A stretch of 64,000 nt of DNA from Bombyx mori (Eukaryota > Arthropoda > Insecta > Lepidoptera > Bombycidae). Both the position numbers and the translations under genes were made by a program. The stretch lies in assembly GCF_030269925.1 (NCBI RefSeq), contig NC_085119.1, positions 9,957,001 through 10,021,000 on the forward strand, in the 5' to 3' direction. The notes below the pieces were generated by a model that worked only from the letters and a program-made list of their open reading frames with translations, had not been told where the DNA came from and made no database searches. Shown piece by piece: positions 1 to 12,100 of the stretch (position 1 is the stretch's first letter; every line of letters starts with the position of its first letter).

Positions 1-117
1 TACTTCGTGAGTGTTCTGCCTCTCGATGCGTCTCGGCGGTGTCACGGGTTTCAGTTGGCCTAATAAAGGCGAGTGCTTAATTCCGAATGTTATTTGAGGA
101 GTCTTGTTGAGCTGCAC
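1..117 (-). CDS. SHIPPO long form, last visible exon (partial)
   Basis: The acceptor AG lies at 119-118 and the frame continues in phase 0 from the exon ending at 902. It encodes KTPQITFGIKHSPLLGQ, the same C-terminal type of motif as in the short-form terminal exon, so the long protein probably ends soon beyond the window edge. The reading frame is open to base 1. A second acceptor six bases further in (in frame) is also possible. Confidence 0.75.
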   Translation of the reverse strand, partial: MQLNKTPQITFGIKHSPLLGQLKPVTPPRRIERQNTHEV

Positions 118-3100
118 CTTCAAACAATAAAATACGTAGTTAGGGTATTTGACAGTTGAAAAATTTGCTATTGTTTTTTTAATTCAATAAATAGGTGTAC
201 GAACTCTCAGCTCTTCTGCTGTTTAGTAGTTATCGGAGCCCATAGACATCAATAACGTAAATGCCGCCACCTCCTTTGAGACATGAGTTCTAAGCCTCAG
301 TTTTATAGTACAACGGCTGCCCCACCCTTCAAACCGAAACGCGTTATTGCTACACGACAGTAATGGGCCGGGTGGTGATACCTACCCGAGCGGGTACACG
401 AGACGTCCTACCACTAGTATAGTAAGGGATTTTACCTGAAACCATAGAAGACACGAGGTAAATGTAGTCATCACCCACCCACCTTGATATTCAGGTAGTC
501 ATGTTGTATACAATACTTTCGAGACTCTATATAGTAATAAGGCAACCTCACCTACCATATAATTACCAAGTACAATTAAATACGCCCTCGCTGTAATAAA
601 GGGGGCAATTGGAGTGGAGCGTAGCAACAATTTTGATTTTGTCACCTATTAATAAATTAATTTTATAAAATTATTAGTGAACAAATATTATATTGATGAA
701 TTTCGCAGACAATCATTAAAAATTACATACTTATGTTAAAAATTCGATTCGATTGTTGTCTAACATTTCTGTAAAAATTCAAATTAACTTTTTTGATTCG
801 AGTTATTGTATTGCAAATATAAACAGTCTGCTCTGGAGAATTGTTTTTTGTTTTGTTTCTAGCTTAAGTTCAAATTTATCGAGAGTTTACAAAATACCAA
901 CCTTTTCGGGGGAGTAGGCGCCAGGCGCGGGTACTTTCACCCTATCGTCTACAGGAACTTTGTGTCGACCTGCGATAGTGTAAACCGGAGTGTCCAGCAC
1001 GGATGGGATGCGATACGAGTTCGGGGCTGCAAAACGCAGGGATCGTTTGTGAATTCAACTTGAACATAAACCGTCGCCCTAAACTCAAGGTAAATGAGGC
1101 CGCTCACCAAGAGACGTGAGGTCTCAATTACGCAAAAATATCAGCCTTCTCAATCTTTAAGCCGGAACGCATAAGGATTCAAGACAGTAAAAGGGTGGAC
1201 ACTGATACAAATCACGCTTCGCTACGAGCATTTTAAGAACTAAGCAGATAGTTGGGTACAAAAACAAACTGCAACTATTACTGACATGTACTGTAAGCTA
1301 TACTAACTATCAATACGTGAAAAAATTTTGAAGTAACATTTTTATAAAGAATTAATTAACACGCAACACATTAAAAATACATACCAGGAGATTTGGCATA
1401 TTTTTCGGTGTGCACTTTAATCCCAAATGTATGTTTAGGGGAATAGGTCAAAATTAATTTGTAGCCCTTCTCCGGATTGTATGTACCAGGGGCTGGAACT
1501 TTCAATCTCTCATCAATTGGATCCTTGTGCCTTCCTGTGATCGTGTATAGTGGAGTTTCTACTGGATTAGGTAAGTTGTAAGCGTTTGGAGCTAAAAATA
1601 ATAACAAACCATATTATGATACATGAAATAATCCTTAGCAATATCTTAAATGATTTAAATAATGCGCACATACCCGGAGTATTGATCGTTTTTAAAGTGT
1701 CCGTTTTGATTCTAAATGTATATTGCGGTGCGCTATTTAGGAGGACTTTGTCGGCTTTGTCGGGGCTGTAAGTGTTGGGTGCGGGAACATCATCAGGCTT
1801 ATGTGTGTTTGTTTTTATTCTGAACGAATACCGCGGCGCGCTGTCTAATAGTACTTTGTCGGCCTTTTCGGGGTTGTACGCATTGGGACTTGGAGTTTCA
1901 AATACTTTTTCGTCAGTAAACTTCGGCCTGAATGAATACGACGGTGAGTGTTCGTGTACTAGGTTCTCGCTTTTTTCAGGATTGTAGTAATTTGGTGCGG
2001 GAGTATTTGAAAACTTGTTATCATCGATTTTTGGACGGAATGTATATGCAGGAGACCTTTCGTGAAGAGTGTCATCAGCTTTTTCAGGACTATATGCATT
2101 CGGTGCTGGATTGTTGGGGGTTTTATCTGCAGGTCTTTTTATACCAAAACTGTATTTCGGAGCCCCGTCCAGCATATAATCATATTTGCTAGGATCGTAA
2201 GCGTTCGGCGCTGGGTTATCTTCTAGCTTCTGTAGCGGCTGTTTACTTCTAAAAGTGTAGGCTGGCGAGCTCTCATGTAAAACTTTATCAGATTTCTCAG
2301 GGTTATACGCATTAGGAGCTGGCGTATTTATAACTTTGCTAGGCTGTCCTTTACCCCCGAGCGTGTATTTAGGTGTTCCATCAAGTAAGTGAGGATCATA
2401 TGCATTCGGAGCAGGTACATCTGATGTTTTTAAATCATGGCCTTTCCCATATAAAGAATATCTTGGAGAACTATTTAGTAAATGAGGATCATAGGCATTT
2501 GGCCCGGGATTTTCCGAAGGCTTTCCAGATGGCCCTCGTCCTCCCATTGTATATTTCGGAGCTCCGTCCATCAAATGAGGATCGTAGGCATTAGGGCCTG
2601 GAGTGTCAGATGGCTTACTGTCATGACCTCTTCCAGAAAAAGTAAATTTGGGTGTATTATCAAGAAGATGAGGATCGTAGGCATTAGGCCCCGGAGTGTT
2701 CGACGGTTTACTATCGTGACCTCTACCAGAAATAGTAAATTTATGTGTATTGTCTGGAAGATGAGGATCGTAGGCATTAGGGCCTGGAGTGTCAGATGGC
2801 TTACTGTCGTGACCTCTACCACAAAAAGTAAATTTATGTGTATTGTCTGGAAGATGAGGATCGTAGGCATTAGGGCCTGGAGTGTCAGATGGCTTACTGT
2901 CGTGACCTCTACCAGCAATAGTAAATTTATGTGTATTGTCTGGAAAATGAGGATCATATGCATTAGGGCCTGGAGTATCAGATGGCCTACTGTCATGACC
3001 TCTTCCAGAAAGAGTAAATTTGGGTGTATTATCAAGAAGATGAGGATCGTAGGCATTAGGCCCCGGAGTGTTCGACGGTTTACTATCGTGACCTCTACCA

Positions 3101-6100
3101 GAAAGAGTAAATTTAGGTGTATCGTTTGGAAGATGTGGGTCGTAGGCATTAGGGCCTGGAGTATCAGATACTTTACTTTCATGTCCTCTCCCGGACAGAG
3201 AAAATTTTGGGGTATTATCAGGAAGGTGAGGATCGTAAGCGTTAGGACCAGGGACATCAGATAGTTTTCCGGAAGGTCCTTTTCCACTAATCGAAAATTT
3301 TGGTGCTCTATCCAAGAGGCGAGGATCATAAGCATTCGGAGCTGGTGTATCAGATGGCTTAGAATCATGTGCTCTACCGTATAAACTAAACTTCGGATGG
3401 TCATCTAGTAAATGCGGCTCATATGCATTGGGTCCAGGTGTATCGCTTGGCTTCTCCAAAATGTTTTTTGGTCGAAATGAATAAGCTGGCGATGACTCAT
3501 GCAGCAATTTATCGGCTTTATCTGGATTATAAGAATTAGGAGCTGGAATGTTTTCGATTTTAGGATTATTTCCTTTGCCTGCCATAGTGAACTTTGGAGT
3601 ATTATCTAATGAGTGCAAAGATTTCTCAGGAGCATAAACATTCGGTGCCGGTGATTCACTGCGAAGAACAATCTGTTCTTTAGTTCGAAATGTATAAGAC
3701 GGTGAACTCTCATGTAATACTTTGTCCGCTTTTTGAGGTTCATAGCTATTAGGAGCTGGTGTTTCAGATATTTTAGTAAATCCAGTCTTTCCTAAAATTG
3801 TATATTTAGGTCCACCATTTAACATATGCATTGATTTTTCTGGAGAATACATGTTAGGCGCAGGGGTGTGTTCAACTTTATCTACTACATCTTTAGATCT
3901 CATTGAAAAAGAAGGTGCACTTTGATGTAAAATTCTGTCTGCTTTTTGTGGTGTATAGCAATTTGGTGCCGGTGTTATTTCGTGCTTTTCAGCTACACCT
4001 TTGCCTGCTAAAGTGTATTTCGGTCCGCTTTTTAACGAATGTATTGTTTTTTCTGGTGAATAAATGTTTGGTGCGGGCGCATCGTGAACTTTTGTAATTT
4101 CGCTTTTAGTCCTAAACGAAAACGCGGGTGACTTTTCTCTCAGAATCCTATCTGCTTTTTCAGGACAATAAGCGTTCGGAGCGGGTATTTGATCAACCCT
4201 TTCAAGTTTCATTTTGCTTGAAACTGTGTATTTGATGGACTTCTCTTTGTAAGCCCCGTTTGTCTGTAAACATAAAATACTCATCTTAAGTTTGCCATTT
4301 TTACATGTTAAGTTATTTATACTTAGTTAAATTTCGATTAACTTAACTAAAACTACTATAAAACGAAACTATGATTGTACCTTTCGGGAACTTCAATGGA
4401 TTAAGAAGATTGCAGCATGCAGCGCGTTAAACAAATAAAACGTACCTAAATGTTTTCAACACAATAAATCATATTGGAAAAAACCACAATTAAACCGATA
4501 GCAAACTTTAATATTTCTTAACGAATCAATTTACATTATACATACAACATTCGATAACAATGAGATGCGACAAAGTTTAAAAACATTATGTTAATGACAA
4601 TGATAGGACGTATTACAGACAGGTTAATGTTAGATAGCAGGGATCCCTTCAGGTGCTGCGTAGTGAGCTGCTTGGCCGGCGAACGGAGAGTGTCGAATTC
4701 CAAATGTATGTGCCGGCGCCCAGGGCAAAGTCACGCAAACCTGTACCCACCATCATATTAGTAAACAATCCATGCAAAAGTTCCGCTTATGTTAGACCTT
4801 GGGTAGAAGCAGGTGGGAGGATTAGTTGCAAAAAAAAAACAGGTATGTTAATACTATGTGGGCGGTCGCGGAAATACATTAATGTCCGCGTAGTTTGTGT
4901 TGTATTGGCAAAAATGAAGAGATAATTGGCATTGCCCATCTCGTGACACATAACGTTGACAACATAACCTTAATTCCACCGTAAACTGAACTTGAGATAT
5001 GTGATCAAAGTCAAAGAATAATGCTTTCTTTTATCATTATACATCGAAGTAAACAACACAGCTTTTTGCAGTTGAAATGTTATTCATATTGTCCTTCCCA
5101 TATTCATGAAAATGCCTCCGATTTGGTATTTTAAGAAAACATGGTATCTGGCTGTAGCTTTAGTGCTTTTTATGTGGACAAATTTCAGTACCAAATTTAT
5201 CAAGTTCTTTAATCACAGTTGAACAAAGATAGTGAGTCTACTCAAATAACAACAAATTTAGACTCACAAAGGAAGAGAGAAGTTATAAGAACGCAATGGT
5301 TGAAGTGCATTTGCCATTTAACGTCACATTAGACATATTTAATAGCAAATCAAAACAAAGTATTCTGGTAAATTTGATTTATAAATTTGGAATTAATTAA
5401 ATGAATTAAATAAGCACAACATTACGCGTAAAATGGAAAGTTTCATGACAGCGGTAGAAAATAAAATTCCAAACATTTCGTTTAATAATATGTATAACAA
5501 TATGTTACTAGGAAATTTAAACGACTGGCCTTAACTAAAATTCTTACGACAAAAATTCATGAAAACATTGTGTACCTACAGAAATGTAAATGCGCAAATA
5601 TAAAATATACAACGAACAGCGTATGTTGATTGATGATGTCATTAACGTCAACTCTGTCGAAGGTCACTAAAGAAAACGAAAAAAAAAACAAAACATTTTT
5701 AACGGTACATAAAATCTCTTACCTTCTCAGGACAATACACTCCGGGACCGGGAACCGCTGCAGTGGGTGGTTTTAGTTCTCGTCTAGGAGCCATCGTGAA
5801 GGCAGGTGGACGCTTCGTCAATGCAGCTGCAGCTCTATCGGTTGTATACGTTCCCGGGCCAGGCATTAATCCTTTAGCTTCAGAAAACTTTCCACGACCT
5901 GTGATACTGAAAGCCGGTGCAGCTCTTTTACTCCCTTCTTTCGCTTCACCAAGTACCGGTGGCATAGAATAAGTATTGGGTGCTGAAAAAAAATTTTTCC
6001 TGCTTGTAAAACAAATAACAATGGCTACGTGATTTATGACGAACGTTACCGAGGTTGATGACTTCAGATGTGATTTAAGCAGTTCAACAGAGTGTAACAA

Positions 6101-9100
6101 AAACAATGCCTACTTTTTATGAAAAGATAATAAAGTGCGTCTAAATAAAGCAGCAGCGTTTTTGATGACATCACTTTTTCGAATATAAAATATGAAAACT
6201 AATCTCTACACAACTTAACATACATAGCTGAACGTTTTGCATTAAAAACGATGACGGAATCGAAAGGTATGCCAATGAACGAACTGACAACAAAAGCGAC
6301 TAGAAGTAGGCACCAAGAGCAATTATTATTCATACATTACAATAATTTAGGTACAAAATGTGTGAAAACTTAGCGAAAAGAACATTCAAAAGAATACGAA
6401 TATGATTAGAGACACGAAAAAGCGCAAATCCGAAAAAAGAACGGCTGTCAACTGCAATTATTTGGAGTTTAACCTGGAGTTTTACTCCCCGGTCCGGGAA
6501 GGCTTACACGGAGACCTATTGAAAACGCCGGAGCGTGGTCAAGGACCGCCCGTGCGGCCTTATTCGGTTCGTAGTCACAAGGCGCGGGTGTCGGCTCCAC
6601 TCGAGGAGGGGGCCATCGACCATGCAACGAAGCAGCTGGTCCTAACGCACGCCCTGTTCACGTCACATGACATTTTGTTTAACATTATGTAATTAAATTG
6701 TCGTCGTCGTGGCCTAAAGGATAAGACGTCCGGTGCATTCGTGTTGAAGCGATGCACCGGTGTTCGAATCCCGCAGTCGGGTACCAATTTTTCTAATGAA
6801 ATACGTACTCATCAAAATATGTTCACGATTGACTTCCACGGTGAAGGAATAACATCGTGTAATAAAAATCAAACCCGCAAAATTATAATTTGCGTAATTA
6901 CTGGTGATAGGATCACTTGTGAGTCCGCGCGGATAGGTACCACCGCCCTGCCTATTTCTGCCATGATGCAGTAATGCGTTTCGGTTTGAAGGGTGGGGCA
7001 GCCGTTGTAACTATACTGAGACTTTAGAACTTGTATCTCAAGGTGGATGCCGCGTCTACGTTGTAGATGTCTATGGGCTCCAGTAACCACTTAACACCAG
7101 GTGGGCTGTGAGCTCGTCCACCCATCCAAGCAATAAAAAAAAATACATTAATCACATATCTGTAATATGCATTTACCGTAATTAACACTATACTAGTGAT
7201 CCCCCAGTAGTCGAAATTCGACTATAATTAATTGCTATTATAAGTTTAAACATTATCATGGTTCTATTGTCAAAGACTATTATTAATCTTCTATAATCAC
7301 ATTTTTTGCCAAGACTACACTAAAAATAGACATATTATATTAAAGACTAACAATATTATTCTCAATTTGACCGCAGCCTAACAAAAGTTTGACAATAAAC
7401 AGAGAGTATACATGTGTATGTGTTGTGTTAAATACATGGTAGTGTGTGTAATGTTTTTTTTCTTGATTTAATGTATTTTTTATGCATAATAAAAAAAAAA
7501 TATTAACATTCTGCACTCCTCTATATTCTCTATAAGTGTGAAAAATTTCATAATCCTCCGTTAGCGCAATTTTCCTAAAAAGGGGTACAAAGTTTTTGCT
7601 TCACGTATTAATATATAGATTTAATATTGGTTTCAAATCAAAACTTCATTTTCGTACCTATGATTTTTTTAAAGGTTTTGTGTAAGTATGATATCGGTAA
7701 AGTGCGTGTTGTATACTATAAGCAGGTAAAGAGTTCCGTAATTGAGATGTACGTTTGCATTTCAAGTTCAAGGTGGATACTAATTTTATGTTAAATTTAT
7801 CGGGTTAAATTTATCGGGTTAAATCTAAGCGTTGTGTTCGACAATATCCGCTATATTGTAACTAAGTATTCAATGAGTTTTGTAAGAACTTCTTTAGTTT
7901 AGTAGCCTCAAAAATATTTAGAAAAACGAATGTCACACTAACTGCTATGATTAAAAAAAACGTAATTATGATTTAACTACTATTAACTTTTTTTACATGT
8001 TTAGCAACAAATACTTTCTTTTTATACAAAATTGTCTAGTGGTTCATAGAATTCCTACCTTCCAAATTTCACTTGAATAACATTATAAATACTTGTCAAG
8101 GTTACGGACATAGAGATAAGACGAAATGAGATTTTTACAATTTAGTTTTGGTTATCGAAGTCTAAAAGTAAGTAAATAAACTAAATGCTTTACAGAATTT
8201 ATCTACAGAATCTCTATGGATCCTATTTTATTCTACTTTCGTGTGGGTATTGTATGACGAATTAGTTATCGGAAAATATCTTTAAATTACTGTGTCATCC
8301 TATTTATACTTTAATGAAAGCCCTTGGATGTTCCAAAAACTACATGGATTTTAAGAAAAGTCTTCATAGCATTCAGCAATCAGATATATAACTTTTCTTT
8401 CAACTGTTAAAAAAACATAGGTTTTTTAATTATTTTTTTCACTTTATATTTATACCTAACATAATATTAAATTTTAAATAAACACGATAACCTGACCGCA
8501 AATTTATAGGTATGATCTTATGTTATTATCAATGTTTATAATATAAGGCAATTTACAAATATCACAAGATAATAACAATACTTGGGTGCTAAGGTTAAAA
8601 TAATATTATTTATTTTTAATGAATTGTCATTGTATTGAAAAGTACGTACAATAAACCTTATCGACACAAACACTTTTACTTAAAATGTTTTGATATTTAA
8701 ATAATTTATCTTGAAGCTTATTTTGTAGTTTAATACGAACATAGACATTTCACGTTATATTAGAATAGGTACGTTACCAACATTTAAAAATTACCTTTAA
8801 AAATGCACTATTTTCAGTCAAGACGCACAGCACTGAACGTAATCACTGAACCTAACTAGACTTGCATTGAATCAAGTCGAAGGCACTCACGTAGAGTGGT
8901 TGTTAGTGAGGCGAGGTAAACGTGCGACTGAGCTTGCAACAAGCTGTCCCACGGTCTCGAGTCCAGGGCACCTACACAACTATACTGAGTCACCGTCGAT
9001 CACCTTCGCATATACGGACTTATTTGGCGACATCTGCTAAATGCAACATGAGCAATTGCCTACGATCGTCCAATGCCAACAGGCAATATTATCCGATTAA

Positions 9101-12100
9101 GAACTAAGATCTAAGCGAACCTTGATATTTTTGTATCTTAAAATTTCATAGTCGTTACGGACACCTGTTACGTTATGTTTAGTTCTAAAACGCATCATTT
9201 CATTGAATAAAATATATAAGTCGATTTTCCTGTCTTGTGTATTCGTAAAAATCTCATGTCAAAAAATAATTTATGTCTTGTTTTAATATTCATAAGTATT
9301 AACTGCAGACTACGCATCCATACGCCATGGCTTTATATAAAAAAAAAAAACCAATTGCACACATTCATGACCCACTTCGCTTATGTAACGCAGAATGAAT
9401 CACGTCGTTGCGCGAAAACATACCTTTTATGAAAGTTATATATATGTCGAGAAAGCTATTAATGAATAAACGCGAACCATAAAATATATAGTAACGTATT
9501 TTTTTTTTTTTTTTTTTTTTTTTTATTGCCTTTGTAGGCAGACGGGCATACGGCCCACCTGATGGTGAGTGGTTACCGTCGCCCATGGACTTCAGCAATG
9601 CCAGGGGCAGAGCCAAGCCGCTGCCTACCGCTTAATACTCTCCATAAACCTCGTTTGAAGAAGGACATGTCATAGCGCTCGGGAAACACCGTGGAGGGGA
9701 GCTCATTCCATAGCCGGATGGTACGTGGCAAAAAAGACCTCTGGAAACGCACTGTGGATGACCGCAGTGGCTCCAGGTAGTATGGATGAACTCTACTCCG
9801 GTGGCGGGCGGTGCGATGGTAAAAACGAGATGCTGGTATCATCTCGAACAATTCCTCAGAGCACTCCCCATGGAACATACGGTACAAAATACAGAGGGAA
9901 CCGAAGTCCCTCCGCAGACCCAGAGGCTCCAAACGATCCGAGAGAATGGGATTATCGACAATCCGAACGGCCCTCCTCTGTATGGAGTCAAATGGAAGAA
10001 GCTGGTATTTGGGAGCCCCGGCCCAGAGATGGGAGCAGTACTCCACGCGAGGCCGGACTTGTGCTTTATAAAGCAAAAGTCTTTGTCCAGGCGTGAAGTA
10101 CCGCTTCGCTCTGTTGAGGACTCCCAGCATTTTGGACGCCAACTTGGCTTTGCCTTCCAAATGACTCCGAAACTGGACATCGCTCGAAATTTCGACCCCA
10201 AGTATCCCGATACTCTCGGAAGGTTGCAGGGATACTCCTTGGAATTGCGGCGCCATGACAAAGGGGTCCTTCTTCGCAGTGAACGCGCAAACCTGTGTCT
10301 TCAACGGGTTGAATTGAACTAAGTTCGATTCACCCCATTTGGAGACTCGCCCCAGAGAGTTCTCCACTTCAGACACAAGTTTTGATCGTCTCTCTTGCAC
10401 CACGCTCCGAGAGAGACTCTGATGGCCGATATATCGCGCATCCCCCGTGCTATCATCTGCATAGCAATGCATGCCATCAATAGACAGCATGTCATTGATA
10501 TACAGGATGAAAAGCGTGGGGGAGAGCACCGAACCTTGTGGAACGCCAGCGTTAATGGTCATGGTATCAGAACAGTCACCGTCTACAACGACCGTGATGC
10601 TCCGCCCATCCAAAAAGCTAGCGATCCACTTGCAGAGACCCTCGGGGATTCCGTAAGATGGTAACTTCGATAGAAGTGCCCTATGCCAGACCCTGTCGAA
10701 GGCCTTCGCGATATCAAGGCTCACAGCAAGAGCCTCGCCCTTGCTCTCCAAGGCTTCAGCCCACCTGTGAGTAAGGTATACAAGAAGATCGCCAGCTGAG
10801 CGACCGTGACGGAAACCGTACTGTCGGTCACTGATCAGCTGGCGATCTTCAAGATACTTCAGGAGTTGTGTATTTATAATTCGCTCCATCACCTTGGAAA
10901 GCAAGGAAGTTATCGCGATAGGCCTGTAGCTCGATGGGTCCGACCGGTCACCCTTCTTGGGGATAGGGTGGACGTGGGCGGTCTTCCATGAAGACGGAAC
11001 CCTGTTAGTGCAATAAGAGAGGCGATACAAACGCGTTAGCGCAGGTGTCAGCTCAGGGGCGCACGCTTTCAAAACCACTGCGGGGATGCCGTCTGGCCCA
11101 CTCGACTTATGGACGTCCAGGAGTCTGAGCTCCCGCCTGACTGCACACTGTGTGAAGCAGATTTCCGGCAGGGAGCTATCACACCGGGGGATTTTCGGTG
11201 GTGTGGCACCCCCGTCGTCCACAGTCGAGTTCGAGGCGAAGAGTTTGACCAGAAGGTCAGCCTTCTCTTTCGCGCTGTGGGCCAGACTGTCATCGGACTT
11301 GTGCAGTGGTGGGAGACTAGACCTGCAGAAGTTTCCTTCTGCAGCTAAATCATAAATTGTAAATCAGATATAATTTAACTATGTATTGTATTGTTGTATT
11401 GTAATTTAACTATGTATATTGATTAAAACCATTTTTACGGTTTGATCTCTCACGTCTGTTATTTCTGACGTTTCAAATAATTCACAGTTTTCGTGGTCAC
11501 GGACAGCTAATATATTTTTGGTTACTTTTAAGTATTGGACAAACTACCGTCTAATTTTGTATAACAAATTTTCTTGATATTTATGTTGATATTTCTTGTA
11601 ATATTCTTTTACTTGATTTATTGTCATGAAATGGTTGACGTAAGTACATGTTTTAGTTCTCCACGCTAGCTTTAACAAACACTATTTCCGCATAACTTAG
11701 GCGTTAAGCATCACTATGATCATATTTGATACACTGTCGAAAAAACCTTTTTTTTTTGGATCTAGGAATATCTGGTGGCCTTTTCAGCTTGGTTAGGGTG
11801 GGCACGTGAGCACGGGCTCAGCCAGGAGACGTGGTATTTGCTAACAGCTGAGCTGCAGCGCCTCCGAAGTACACCTGACAACTTAATGGCAGCTACTTCG
11901 CGAATGCGTCTACTAGTGACTCGAAATTCCGACCCGGTGCGAAGATCCGGCGAGAAACTCAAGGGTCTGGCTATCGGCTAGGCTTCACGACGAATTCTTC
12001 GATGAGTTTAACGACCAGAAATATCTGATTCCCTATGCTTGATCCCAGTGTTAGAGTTACAAACGTCTAACCAAAATATGAATCCGTTAAATTGTGTCTG

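Noticed and set aside
2482..3264. 260-codon plus-strand open frame
   Set aside because: It is the antisense of the 93-bp coding repeat; its length follows from the frame-preserving repeat, and its composition (RIVGIRAWSVRW repeats) has no family motif.
2571..3404. 277-codon minus-strand frame overlapping the giant exon
   Set aside because: Out-of-frame reading of the same repeat; only the SHIPPO frame connects to flanking exons.
6700..6790. Possible tRNA gene (A and B boxes, GGTTCGAATCC-like)
   Set aside because: It is the tRNA-derived head of a Bm1 SINE; the same head recurs at 13219, 17719 and 40447, and no acceptor stem closes.
9725..11348. Several plus-strand frames of 60-178 codons
   Set aside because: Antisense shadows of the CR1 reverse transcriptase on the minus strand.
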